The notes under the pieces: model-generated
Told to the model about the DNA's origin: nothing
Databases searched by the model: none
The model's input: only the letters and a program-made list of their open reading frames with translations
Assembly: GCA_964457925.1 (NCBI GenBank)
Contig: CAYWGH010000002.1
Coordinates: 62,001 to 126,000 of the forward strand
Reading direction: 5' to 3'
Length of the DNA stretch: 64,000 bases
Source of the DNA: Coneutiohabitans sp964457925
Lineage (GTDB): Bacteria > Zhuqueibacterota > Zhuqueibacteria > Zhuqueibacterales > Zhuqueibacteraceae
Part shown: positions 43,864 to 52,772 of the stretch, in pieces
Numbering within the stretch: position 1 is the first letter of the stretch
Layout: each line of letters opens with the position of its first letter
Program-made: the position numbers and the translations under genes

Positions 43864-44400
43864 TCACTTCAATCCCGGCAAATACCGCTCGCGCAAGATG
43901 TTCATGTGATGCCGCTCGTGTCCCGCGATGATAAACGCCAGCGCGCGCACGCTCACGGCGGCATCGTTGGCTGTGCCGAGCCGTTCCGTCGCCGCCGTCT
44001 CAAAACCGCGAAACAATGCCAGCGTTGCCGCGCGAATCATGTCAAACTCGCTGAGCAGATCGTGCCAGGGGCGGGCATCGAAATTCGCACCGTTGATATA
44101 ATCATCCTGCTCGAAGCCGGGAATTGGCGTCTGGTCGCCGCGGCCAATGCGCAAAGCGCGATAGCTCATGATGCGCTCGGCGTCGCAGAGATGGCCAAGC
44201 ACTTCTTTGATGCTCCATTTGCCTGCCTCGTAACGGGTCAGCGATTGCGTCTCTGTCATGCCGCGCAAGAACGCTAGCGTCGGCGCGATTTGCTGCTGCA
44301 AAATTGCAAGGATATCGCCCTCGGGCACCAGCGCGATATACCTGCCATAATAAGGATCGTATTCGCCCGGCGCCGGGCGTGAGATTGCGGGAATGGGCAT
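43864..44400 (-). CDS. DinB-family four-helix metal protein
   Basis: Protein of 178 residues with the DinB_2 bundle. The metal-ligand His residues are in EVLGHLCDAERIM and FIIAGHERHHMNIL. Such proteins include thiol transferases, but many are uncharacterised. GGAG before ATG. Between it and the cytochrome gene are short GTCATTCC / GGATGAC repeat fragments. Confidence 0.88.
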   Translation of the reverse strand: MPIPAISRPAPGEYDPYYGRYIALVPEGDILAILQQQIAPTLAFLRGMTETQSLTRYEAGKWSIKEVLGHLCDAERIMSYRALRIGRGDQTPIPGFEQDDYINGANFDARPWHDLLSEFDMIRAATLALFRGFETAATERLGTANDAAVSVRALAFIIAGHERHHMNILRERYLPGLK

Positions 44401-44560
44401 AATTTTCTCCGTGTCATTTTTGCGTGTTTACGTTCTGTTGTCTCGGGAAAGGTATTTCTCCCGGTGTCATTCCGCCGCGCGAAATTTTCAAGCGCCGACG
44501 CGAGTACTCCACCAACTCCCATCAGGATGACGGGAACGAGGTATCGTTTTTCAGCAACAC

Positions 44561-45709
44561 TTATTTCGACGAGTCGCCCTCTCCCAAAACTTTCGGGAAT
44601 CCCTTGATGTCAAAATAAACTTTTTTGCCGAAAATTTCGCGCGTGGTATCGGAGAGATGGCCAAGCACGCCGAGAAAAATGGCGCCGGCAATAATCGCAA
44701 TTCCCGCCCAGGTGGCAAACTTGCGTCGTTTGGGGTGGCGTTCGGGATTGCGGTCAAGCAGCGGCAACACCAGCAAAAAGAGCACAAACGCGCCGTTGCC
44801 CAGCACCCCCAGCCAGCCCGGCACATATTTCAAGCTTTGATAAACCGGCAAGAAATACCATTCCGGCTTGATGCCTTCGGGCGTCACCAGCGGATTCGCG
44901 GCTTGCCCGAGATGCGGTTTGACGGTGAAGGCAACGATCACGAGCAGCGCAAGCACGCTGTACGCGACGAGCGCCTCCTTTTTGAAATGATCAGGATAAT
45001 AAGGCCGGCCGCCGGCGGCGCGCAATTGTTCGTCGTCCGGCTGCGGCTGATCTGTGCGCGTGAGCGGCGCGATGCGATGATATCGAATCAAAAAAAGATG
45101 CAGCCCCAGCAAGGCCAGCAAGGCCAACGGCAGCAGCGAGACGTGCAACGCAAAAAAACGTGTCAGTGTGAGGTCGCTCACCGTTTCACCGCCGCGCACC
45201 AGCCGCAGAATAAAATCACCGATAAGCGGCACTTCTTTCGTGCTGTCCGTCGCGACCACCGTGCCCCAATAGGCCACCTGATCCCACGGCAGCAAATAGC
45301 CGGTAAGTGAGAACAGCATGGTCACCAGAAAGAGGCCGACGCCCACCATCCAGGTGAGCTCGCGCGGCTTCTTATAAGCGCCGGAAAAAAACACGCGCAC
45401 AATGTGCAGAAAAACCGCAGTGACAATGAAGGTTGCGCCCCACACATGCAATTGCCGGATGAACCAGCCGAGCGTCACTTTTTCGGTGATAAACTGCACG
45501 CTGCCGTAGGCCGTGGCCGCGCCGGGTTTGTAATAAAACAGCAGCAACATGCCGGTGCCGAGTTGCACAGCAAAAAGCAGCAGCGCGGTGAAGCCCAGGG
45601 TGTGCAGCCAGTTGACGTGGCGCGGTTGCGGCTCAGAGAGTTGTTCGCGGGTAAAGCGGCGGAGAAAATCGAGGGGAAGCCGTTCAGCAAGCCAGGATTT
45701 TAGGGCCAT
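44561..45709 (-). CDS. Cytochrome b of a bc-type complex
   Basis: Integral membrane subunit of 382 residues joining cytochrome b N- and C-terminal parts. Heme ligands are in HVWGATFIVTAVFLH and FALHVSLLPLALLALLGLH (two His pairs). The quinol-site signature PEWYFLPVYQ is intact. Around eight transmembrane helices, starting WLHTLGFTALLLFAVQLGTG. It transfers electrons from quinol together with a Rieske protein, whose gene lies at 48096-48524. An unrelated SIR2 gene is inserted between them. The start has no clear ribosome site. Confidence 0.95.
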   Translation of the reverse strand: MALKSWLAERLPLDFLRRFTREQLSEPQPRHVNWLHTLGFTALLLFAVQLGTGMLLLFYYKPGAATAYGSVQFITEKVTLGWFIRQLHVWGATFIVTAVFLHIVRVFFSGAYKKPRELTWMVGVGLFLVTMLFSLTGYLLPWDQVAYWGTVVATDSTKEVPLIGDFILRLVRGGETVSDLTLTRFFALHVSLLPLALLALLGLHLFLIRYHRIAPLTRTDQPQPDDEQLRAAGGRPYYPDHFKKEALVAYSVLALLVIVAFTVKPHLGQAANPLVTPEGIKPEWYFLPVYQSLKYVPGWLGVLGNGAFVLFLLVLPLLDRNPERHPKRRKFATWAGIAIIAGAIFLGVLGHLSDTTREIFGKKVYFDIKGFPKVLGEGDSSK

Positions 45710-45814
45710 GGTAGTTATAGGGTTGAGCCATCTTTTTCTATGCTATCGAATTTAGGCCAATAAAACAAAGCGCGACACAGTATGCAATTACAGCAAAAGA
45801 CCACTACACAAGAA

Positions 45815-48037
45815 TTAGTTGCTTCTGTGATAACTCTCGAGTTCCTTGATTAATTGTTCTAGTCGGAACTGTAAGCCTGGACTGAATTGCGCATGTTTGG
45901 CACACTCACATGCTTCGCGATTTATTTCCTCTCGGTTAGGCTCATTTCGCTTATCATCATATAGCCGTCTCACATAAGAAAGGAAGGTACAAAGCATTTC
46001 TCCACAATCATCGTTGATGAATACATAGACTGGAGAGATTCTCGATGTTTTCAACCGACGCCTGAAAAATACTCCTCCGCGAAAACATTGCTCCTCTTCA
46101 TCAAAGGCTAGCGTTAAGTGTCTATTATGTTCCCACCAATTGAGTCCCGCCTTGACAATATGAACGGAAGAAAGTTGCACCTCTTTTTTTTCCAAATAGT
46201 TTTCAATTTCTTCGCGAAGTTGCCAATCTTTCAGAGCGTTATCCGAGACGCGCAACAGCAGAATTTTTTTCTTGCGTTTATTGGATGTTAATATGTTGAT
46301 TATTTTGTTATTGAATAACCATGCCCCAGTTTCAGCAATCACCAAAAGATGTGACCAATTGCTTTGGATTAGTTCGGTGGTCTTTTGTTTTAAAGCTAAA
46401 TATGTTCCCAAGGCTACAGGTTTATTGAAAAGCCATTCAGTACGAGGGTCGGACCAACGCATGACTTCTACCTCATCTGCATGAAATATTTTTTCAAGAT
46501 GCTGATTCATGAAGCTCATATGATCAACTTCATTCAATTCAATCTCGTTGGAGCGGTGGTTAAAGAAAGGTTCATAAACCACATCCCCCATGAAATGAAA
46601 ATTTCGACCAATTTGATCAATCAACTCGTCCAGCGTCTTCGCTTTGGCAAAATAGGTTTCTTTGACATCCGCAAATTGGCTTTGACTCATCTCTTTGTAA
46701 GAATCCACAGGATTACCTTTTTCTGGAAAGGCCGCGCGAAATTTTTTGTAATAATGCGAAATGCGTGGATCTCGGGCCATGACAGAGGCATTAACCATCC
46801 CTTTGCATTTAACCAAATGAAGATACACCTCGAGTCGCAGGCGAACTTCAGCAACGTGATTGTTGAGAAAATTTTTAGGAACTGGCCCAGGGTTGCCAGG
46901 ATCGGGTCCAAAAAGATACCCTAGAATCAAATGCCGAGAAGCGGGAATATATTCGATATCTTCATTCTTAAATCTATTCTCGATCTCCTTCCATAACGCC
47001 CAGAGAAGCTGATCGATGCTAATAACTTCGGGTTTACGCTGGCTCCTCAGTAGTAAGTTCGACAGCTCTCTTGTTGAGATCAAATTTATAAAGTTGTTAC
47101 GCTCGCGGCCCAGCTTTCTCAGTAAAACAGGTATTTGATTCTCTAACTGAATAATGTTTAGGCTCGAAATATATCTCATTCTTGCCATCACCCAGTTTGC
47201 AAAATCCCTGTCGCTCCAGGAATATCCCAAACTTATGAGATGTACTTTTCGTTGACCGGCTCTCGACCTTTGGGGTTGATAGTCGATAAACAATGTGTTG
47301 TCTAGCAACTTAATCATTTCATTTGAAAGTGCGCCGGTATCATCACGGGTAAACCTCAAGGTTTGTGGCGAACTAATAGAGCCATGCAGCTTGATCAAGC
47401 GCGGTCTATCCGGGACCAAGCGAGGCAAGAGTTGTTTATCTGACAAAATCAAATCATATTCATTCTGCCCCAGTTCATTGTTAATGGCAGTATCAAGGAC
47501 TTCATCAAAATTGAAAGTGATAATATGATCGATAAACTGGTGTTTCAAGAAATGCGCAAGCAACTCGTAACCCAATTGAGGAGGAGCGCCGGCAGTGTGA
47601 ATGTAAGGCTCACCTCCGTAACGATCCTGAAATAATTTGCGGATCTTTTCCCCCACTACAACCGATTCGCACGCCACACTGCAAATCATATCAACCGAGG
47701 CCAGATCCATCAGTTTTTGCCGCGCTTCTCGTTCACTCCATCTGGGATCTTTAATGCCGATAACAGGACTTAACTTCCACCAGGCCTCTTCAATGAAATC
47801 ACGCGGATCGCGATAGCAATCCTCTGCAGTTTTAATAACCGGCTCCTTCAATTCGTTCCATGAAGTCATGCCGGATGAGAAGGAAGCCCCGGCGCCAACT
47901 ATTACAACAACAGCAGAGGGCAGTTTTTCGTGTTTTGCAAGCACCCGCCCCCCTAATTTATAACGATCTTCCAAAAGGTTGGCTAGCTTTAACAAAGCAG
48001 GAGTAGGAAAGCCCTTTTGTGTTTCTTGTTTTTCCAC
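45815..48037 (-). CDS. Large SIR2-domain protein, candidate NAD-depleting defence effector
   Basis: Protein of 740 residues. The N-terminal SIR2-like domain (about 40-290) has VVVIVGAGASFSSGMTSW (GAGxS, 48-52), the catalytic-type TFNFDEVLD (Asn176, Asp178), LIKLHGSIS (His218) and LISLGYSWSDRDFANW, the pattern of bacterial NADase defence proteins rather than deacetylases (there is no zinc Cys quartet). The rest (about 300-740) is helical plus a C-terminal domain with SHLLVIAETGAWLF, KKILLLRVSDNAL and HNRHLTLAF ... GGVFFRRR, reminiscent of a degenerate phospholipase-D-like fold; that is a guess. Base composition is visibly AT-richer than its neighbours. It splits the Rieske/cytochrome b pair, which suggests acquisition. 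Confidence 0.85.
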   Translation of the reverse strand: MEKQETQKGFPTPALLKLANLLEDRYKLGGRVLAKHEKLPSAVVVIVGAGASFSSGMTSWNELKEPVIKTAEDCYRDPRDFIEEAWWKLSPVIGIKDPRWSEREARQKLMDLASVDMICSVACESVVVGEKIRKLFQDRYGGEPYIHTAGAPPQLGYELLAHFLKHQFIDHIITFNFDEVLDTAINNELGQNEYDLILSDKQLLPRLVPDRPRLIKLHGSISSPQTLRFTRDDTGALSNEMIKLLDNTLFIDYQPQRSRAGQRKVHLISLGYSWSDRDFANWVMARMRYISSLNIIQLENQIPVLLRKLGRERNNFINLISTRELSNLLLRSQRKPEVISIDQLLWALWKEIENRFKNEDIEYIPASRHLILGYLFGPDPGNPGPVPKNFLNNHVAEVRLRLEVYLHLVKCKGMVNASVMARDPRISHYYKKFRAAFPEKGNPVDSYKEMSQSQFADVKETYFAKAKTLDELIDQIGRNFHFMGDVVYEPFFNHRSNEIELNEVDHMSFMNQHLEKIFHADEVEVMRWSDPRTEWLFNKPVALGTYLALKQKTTELIQSNWSHLLVIAETGAWLFNNKIINILTSNKRKKKILLLRVSDNALKDWQLREEIENYLEKKEVQLSSVHIVKAGLNWWEHNRHLTLAFDEEEQCFRGGVFFRRRLKTSRISPVYVFINDDCGEMLCTFLSYVRRLYDDKRNEPNREEINREACECAKHAQFSPGLQFRLEQLIKELESYHRSN

Positions 48038-48095
48038 TTGCCTCTCCCCATCAATGATGTTTAGAACTGTAAAATTGCCAAAGGCGTAACTTTTT

Positions 48096-48524
48096 TTACG
48101 ACAGCATGATTTTGCCGTCTTCGATTTTTATATTCAAGCGCGGCAAGGGCTTGGGCGGTGGGCCGTCGATCACGCTGCCGTCAATGTCGTATTCGCCGCC
48201 GTGGCAGGGACAGCGCAAAATTTCATCCTGCGGCTGATAGGAAACGATGCAACCGAGATGTGTGCACACGGCCGAGAATGCCGTCAACTCGCCGTTTTGG
48301 CGGGAAACGATCGCCGGCGAGCCCAACGCCAGGCCGCTGACGAATTGGCCCTCTGCAATATCGCGGTCGAGAATGGGCTTGCCGGTCACATCTGAAAATT
48401 GACGGGTGCCGCTGATGAAATGTTTATTGGGATAGAGAAACGCGAGCGCCGACCCGGCAAAGGCCAGGCCGGTTCCCCCGAATAGTGCGGAGAAAATTTT
48501 GTCAAAGAAGTTTCGTCGTGTCAT
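48096..48524 (-). CDS. Rieske iron-sulfur protein
   Basis: Protein of 142 residues. The twin-arginine-like N-terminus MTRRNFFDKIFSALFGG anchors it. The Rieske box shows CTHLGCIVSYQPQ and CPCHGGEYD with both Cys and both His. It gives the electron path from cytochrome b to a c-type cytochrome. AAGG lies nine bases before ATG 48524, favouring that over 48545. No cytochrome c gene is adjacent. The gap 48546-48805 has no feature that I recognise. Confidence 0.92.
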   Translation of the reverse strand: MTRRNFFDKIFSALFGGTGLAFAGSALAFLYPNKHFISGTRQFSDVTGKPILDRDIAEGQFVSGLALGSPAIVSRQNGELTAFSAVCTHLGCIVSYQPQDEILRCPCHGGEYDIDGSVIDGPPPKPLPRLNIKIEDGKIMLS

Positions 48525-48805
48525 AGAATGCCTTCGCTTGCGCAAAATTGCCGTACAAAGCCCAACCCTCGCCTGCCGTGGCCCAGCTCATGAACGTCAT
48601 GGCCGAGCCGCCACGAAACACTGACGCAGCGGCAAAAGTATAATGGCCGTTTTTCAGAATTTCAACAAGAAATTGCCTGAGCGGGAAAATAATAGTTGCG
48701 CTGCAATAACGGGTTTATTATATTGCCCGCGTTTTAAGACGTGTTTGTTCTCGCCATGTTCTTCAAATCCTCGCAAGCATTCAACAGAAGCGAACTGGAG
48801 GTTGT

Positions 48806-49084
48806 ATGACGTATATTATCGCTGAGCCCTGCGTTGATGTCATGGATAAAGCATGCGTCGATGTTTGCCCAGTCGATTGCATTTATGAATTAGACAAGAC
48901 GCAATTGCAAGAAGGCGACCCGGCTTACAAGCAAATGCTGTATATTCATCCGACGGAATGCATTGACTGCGGCGCCTGTGAGCCGGAATGCCCACCCCAA
49001 GCGATTTTTGCAGAAAGCGAAGTTCCGGCAAAGTGGGCGGAATATATCGATTACAACTATCAAGCCTTCGGCCTAAGTCGCTGA
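48806..49084 (+). CDS. fdxA: Seven-iron ferredoxin
   Basis: Ferredoxin of 92 residues: CVDVMDKACVDVCPVDCIYE and CIDCGACEPECPP. The spacing in the first motif suggests a [3Fe-4S] cluster and the second a [4Fe-4S]. It is typical of FdxA in aerobic and microaerobic bacteria, and acts as a soluble electron carrier. GGAGG precedes the ATG. Confidence 0.94.
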   Translation: MTYIIAEPCVDVMDKACVDVCPVDCIYELDKTQLQEGDPAYKQMLYIHPTECIDCGACEPECPPQAIFAESEVPAKWAEYIDYNYQAFGLSR

Positions 49085-49150
49085 TCGCGTCGCATCAACT
49101 CTTGCGCCAGCGCCATCATGGCAGATGGCCTTCACGTCAGTGAATTGCAC

Positions 49151-49190
49151 AAGGAAGTCAAGAGTTGGTGGCTTCCTTTTTTATTTTTAT
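49151..49190 (+). terminator. Intrinsic terminator after the ferredoxin gene
   Basis: AAGGAAG (49151-49157) pairs with CTTCCTT (49172-49178), followed by TTTTATTTTT. It stops about 65 bases after the ferredoxin stop codon and touches the start of the next gene. Confidence 0.65.
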
Positions 49191-49191
49191 G

Positions 49192-49545
49192 ATGATTCAA
49201 TGTAAAAGTGTGTATGACAAGCCGCATCCGAATGACGGGCTGCGGGTGTATGTGGACCGCTTGTGGCCGGAAGGTCTTTCGACGCGGCAAGCAGCGGTGA
49301 CGGAATGGCTGCAAGATTTGGCGCCCTCCTATGAATTGTGGCGGCACGGGTACGATCTCGAACAGTGGCCGCAATATCGCCAGCGCTATCGCGAAGAATT
49401 GAGCGCGCCGGACAAACGCAGCCTTCTCGAGAGCCTGCTCAAGCACGCGCGCGAGGGCCCGCTGACGTTGCTGTACGGCACCTCGGATGGAGAGCGCAAC
49501 AATGCGGTAGTGGTCAAAGAAATGTTGGAAAGCCGGCAAAGTTGA
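49192..49545 (+). CDS. DUF488-family protein
   Basis: Protein of 117 residues: VYDKPHPNDGLRVYVDRLWP, then APSYELWRHGYDLEQWPQYR and LTLLYGTSDGERNNAVVVKE. These fit DUF488 (YeaO-like). Function unknown. The start could be ATG 49189 or 49192; the latter is the family's usual N-terminus. Confidence 0.88.
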   Translation: MIQCKSVYDKPHPNDGLRVYVDRLWPEGLSTRQAAVTEWLQDLAPSYELWRHGYDLEQWPQYRQRYREELSAPDKRSLLESLLKHAREGPLTLLYGTSDGERNNAVVVKEMLESRQS

Positions 49546-49660
49546 AACTGCCGGAAGCTTGTTCACGCCAGGAAACAGGATGATGTGAACATGGAGAAGT
49601 TGCTCATATTTTTCTCGTTTGCGCCGTTCGCCGCAGCGGACAGCGCGAATAAACACCCTT

Positions 49661-49716
49661 CAAGAGCCTGACATGCGCCTGCACGACGCGGGAATATGAT
49701 CAGGCTCTTGTGTTTT
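49661..49716 (+). terminator. Hairpin after DUF488 gene
   Basis: Perfect 11-base arms CAAGAGCCTGA (49661-49671) and TCAGGCTCTTG (49700-49710), followed by TGTTTT. Likely a terminator, though it lies 115 bases past the gene. Confidence 0.6.
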
Positions 49717-49832
49717 GATTTCGTGTGCAGGAAAGTCTTGCCAGGATTGGCGCCGTCAATGTAAGCTAAAATCCCTTCGGAGCGGAGGAATTTTTACGGC
49801 ACGCAGTTCACCTAATCAATTCAGGAGGCAAA

Positions 49833-50279
49833 ATGGCTTGGCACGACTTCATCATTGACAACGACAATGTCATCCGGGGTATTCTCAAGACCAGCCACGT
49901 CATTGCGGTGGTTGGCATCAAGGACGAAACGCGGCCGCATGAGGCGGCGCACAGCGTTCCCGCCTATCTGTATTCCCGCGGCTACAAGATCATTCCGGTG
50001 AATCCCGAATACAAATCCGTATTCGGCATTCCCTGCCTCGCCTCGCTCGAGGACATTCACGAACCGGTTGACATTGTTCAGGTCTTTCGCGCGCCCAAGA
50101 ACATCATGTCCCACGCGCTCGAAGCGCTCAAGATGAAGCCCCACCCCCGCGTTTTTTGGATGCAAACCGGCATCCGCCATCAAGAGGCGGCGCACAAGCT
50201 GGCGAGCTACGGTATTCAAGTCGTGCAAGATCATTGCATGTACATGGATCATCTGCGCCTGCTGCGCGCCGCGGCCTGA
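49833..50279 (+). CDS. CoA-binding domain protein (YccU-like)
   Basis: Protein of 148 residues with a Rossmann-type CoA-binding domain: HVIAVVGIKDETRPHEAAHS, GYKIIPVNPEYKSVFGI and VFWMQTGIRHQEAAHKLASY. The family is conserved but of unknown physiological role. AGGAGG is well placed before the ATG. Confidence 0.9.
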   Translation: MAWHDFIIDNDNVIRGILKTSHVIAVVGIKDETRPHEAAHSVPAYLYSRGYKIIPVNPEYKSVFGIPCLASLEDIHEPVDIVQVFRAPKNIMSHALEALKMKPHPRVFWMQTGIRHQEAAHKLASYGIQVVQDHCMYMDHLRLLRAAA

Positions 50280-50307
50280 GAAGGTTCTAAATTTTGGTTT
50301 TTTCCAG

Positions 50308-50400
50308 AAGGATATTCAACGCCAGGGTAACAAGTTTAGCGCTGCTTATGCCCCGCGCAAGCATGCCAAAGGCCCGAGAGTTGAATATCCTTTTGTTTTT
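50308..50400 (+). repeat. Long-looped inverted repeat with T tract
   Basis: AAGGATATTCAAC (50308-50320) and GTTGAATATCCTT (50380-50392) are perfect complements, with an inner GCAAGC/GCTT-type stem possible and TTGTTTTTGG after. It could be a small structured RNA or a terminator for the preceding gene. Nothing else recognised in 50280-50787. Confidence 0.55.
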
Positions 50401-50787
50401 GGAAGAATGTGGGCATGACGCGCCAGCGCGCCGAGATGATATGTTTTGGAGCTGGCACTTTACAAAGCTGGTATTGCAAGAGAGCGAATGGAATTTTATA
50501 TTGACAAATCACAGGGATCTCACATCGAGAGTTGATGCCCGTCGGAATCAATTGCGCGGACTTTGCCGCCAGAAATGAGAGTCGCGAAGAGGCTGTTTCA
50601 TTTTGGAAGAAGTGCGTAGAACTCTTTAAATGCGCCGGGTGTCATGACCGGTGATAAGGACTTGCTGGAGTTGAAATCTTATGGCTCTCCCGCCATCATT
50701 AAACCATCTGATTTTGCCGCCGATGAAGCTGCAACAACCTGATAAATCAGATCTCGCCCGGTCGCTCATCTTCTCTAAGATTCTATC

Positions 50788-51771
50788 ATGAACATCTACG
50801 TCACCCGCCCCATTCCGCAAGCCGGGCTTGATATGTTGCGCGCGGCTTATCCGGATTTCAAGATGAACACAGAAGATCGCGTGCTGGAGCGCCATGAGCT
50901 GCTCGCCCGCGTCAAGGGCCTCGATGCCCTGCTGCCGTTGCTGACCGACCGCATCGACGCCGAATTGCTGGACGCGGCCGGACCGCAACTCAAAATCGTT
51001 GCGAATCACGCCGTGGGATTTGACAACATCGATCTCAAGGCGGCGACTGAGCGCGGCGTGTTGATTACCAACACGCCCGGCGTGCTCACCGACGCCACTG
51101 CCGATCATGCCTGGGCCTTGCTGTTCGCCATCGCGCGGCGCATTCCGGAATCCGAGCGGTTCTTGCGCGCAGGAAAGTTCAAAGGCTGGGGCCCGTTGAT
51201 GTTTCTCGGCGGCGATCTCGCCGGTCGCACCTTGGGCGTGGTCGGCGTGGGCCGCATCGGCCACGCCATGGCGATGCGCTCGCGCGGGTTCAACATGCGC
51301 GTGCTGTATACCGATGAATTTCAAAACACCGTGCTTGAAAGAGAACTGAGCGCGCTGCGCGTCGAATTGGAAGAATTGTTGCATGAAGCGGATTTTGTTT
51401 CGCTGCATGTGCCGTTGTTGCCGGGCACGAAGCACTTAATCAACGCCAAAACATTGCGCCTCATGAAGCCCACGGCGTATTTGATCAATACCAGCCGCGG
51501 GCCGGTGGTGGATGAAGCCGCGCTTGTGGAAGCACTGCAAAAGAATGTCATTGCCGGCGCAGCGCTCGATGTTTACGAGAACGAGCCGGCGGTGCATCCC
51601 GGTTTGTTGCCGCTGGAGAATGTCGTGCTCACGCCGCACACTGCCAGCGCCACCATTGAAACGCGCAATAAAATGGCCACCATGGCCGCCACGAACTTGC
51701 TGGCGGGCTTGCGGGGCGAGAAACCGCCGAATCTCGTGAATGAAGAGGTGTGGGGCAGGCATCGCAAGTGA
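50788..51771 (+). CDS. D-2-hydroxyacid dehydrogenase (glyoxylate/hydroxypyruvate reductase-like)
   Basis: NAD(P)-dependent enzyme of 327 residues. The N-terminal part has KIVANHAVGFDNIDLKAATE; the Rossmann motif is LGVVGVGRIGHAMAMR; catalytic Arg lies in NTSRGPVVDE, Glu in DVYENEP and His in LTPHTASAT. Closest in pattern to glyoxylate reductase/D-glycerate dehydrogenase. Likely reduces glyoxylate or hydroxypyruvate. Confidence 0.9.
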   Translation: MNIYVTRPIPQAGLDMLRAAYPDFKMNTEDRVLERHELLARVKGLDALLPLLTDRIDAELLDAAGPQLKIVANHAVGFDNIDLKAATERGVLITNTPGVLTDATADHAWALLFAIARRIPESERFLRAGKFKGWGPLMFLGGDLAGRTLGVVGVGRIGHAMAMRSRGFNMRVLYTDEFQNTVLERELSALRVELEELLHEADFVSLHVPLLPGTKHLINAKTLRLMKPTAYLINTSRGPVVDEAALVEALQKNVIAGAALDVYENEPAVHPGLLPLENVVLTPHTASATIETRNKMATMAATNLLAGLRGEKPPNLVNEEVWGRHRK

Positions 51772-51861
51772 TTGCGGATTGGGGATGGCGGATTTCGGAG
51801 TACAAACCAACTAGAATCCGCAATCCATAGTCAACAATCAAAAATCGAGGGAGGAGGAAAT

Positions 51862-52770
51862 GTGGAATTACTCAACAAGCTGATTGTCAAAACCATACCG
51901 CTGGTACCCAAGCCGCTGGTGCGGCGCGCTTCGAGCCGTTATATTGCCGGCGACCAGATCGCGGACGCGGTGCGCGTGGTGCGCGAGCTGAATCAGCGCG
52001 GCATGATGGCAACGCTCGATATTTTGGGCGAGCACATCTCGCGGCGCGAAGAAGCCACGGCTACCGCCGGTGAATATATTCACGCGCTGGAAACGATTGA
52101 CCGGGAAAAGCTCGACAGCAATGTTTCGATCAAATTGACCGCCTTCGGATTGAAGCTGGATTTTGATTTCTGCCTGGAAAATGTCCGGCGGGTGGTCGAG
52201 CGGGCGAAGGCATTGGGCAATTTTGTGCGCATCGACATGGAAGACTCCTCCTGCACCACGGACACGCTGCGCATGTATGAGTTGCTGCGCAAGGAGTACA
52301 GCAATGTCGGCACGGTGATTCAGGCTTACCTGCGCCGCGCAATTTTGGATATCCGCCAGTTGCTAGCCAACGGCGCGCCCACCAACATCCGGCTGTGCAA
52401 AGGCATCTATATTGAGCCGCGCAACATCGCGTTCAAAAACCGCGAGCTGATCAACAAAAATTTTACCTTCTTGCTCAATGAATTGCTGCGGCGCGGCGCC
52501 TACGTCGGCATTGCCACCCACGACGAACGCCTGGTGTGGGACGGTGTGCGTCTGGTGGATGAACTGAAGCTGCCCAAAACCGCCTATGAATTTCAAATGC
52601 TGTTGGGCGTCGACGAAGAACTGCGCGATTTCATCGTCAATTCCGGCCATCGTCTACGCGTATATGTGCCTTACGGCAGGCAATGGTATGCTTATTCCGT
52701 GCGCCGGCTGCAGGAGAATCCGCAAATCGCCGGTTATGTTGTGCAAAACTTTTTCGGATTGGGAAAGTAA
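51862..52770 (+). CDS. Proline dehydrogenase
   Basis: FAD enzyme of 302 residues oxidising proline to pyrroline-5-carboxylate, a TIM barrel of the small PutA/PRODH type. SIKLTAFGLKLDFDFC, FVRIDMEDSSCT, GTVIQAYLRRA, IRLCKGIY and the late RLRVYVPYGRQWYAYSVRRL are family motifs. GTG 51862 follows GGAGG and begins the family N-terminus; the longer frame from 51772 is unlikely. It is followed two bases later by a cysteine hydrolase gene. Confidence 0.92.
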   Translation: MELLNKLIVKTIPLVPKPLVRRASSRYIAGDQIADAVRVVRELNQRGMMATLDILGEHISRREEATATAGEYIHALETIDREKLDSNVSIKLTAFGLKLDFDFCLENVRRVVERAKALGNFVRIDMEDSSCTTDTLRMYELLRKEYSNVGTVIQAYLRRAILDIRQLLANGAPTNIRLCKGIYIEPRNIAFKNRELINKNFTFLLNELLRRGAYVGIATHDERLVWDGVRLVDELKLPKTAYEFQMLLGVDEELRDFIVNSGHRLRVYVPYGRQWYAYSVRRLQENPQIAGYVVQNFFGLGK

Positions 52771-52772
52771 CT

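Noticed and set aside
45815..48037. SIR2 protein as a protein deacetylase
   Set aside because: It lacks the zinc-binding Cys quartet and has the NADase-type motifs with a long unrelated C-terminus.
49132..49656. 174-codon minus-strand frame
   Set aside because: Antisense to the DUF488 gene; composition follows from that gene.
50294..50578. 94-codon + frame
   Set aside because: Overlaps the inverted repeat, no ribosome site, no family; more likely non-coding.
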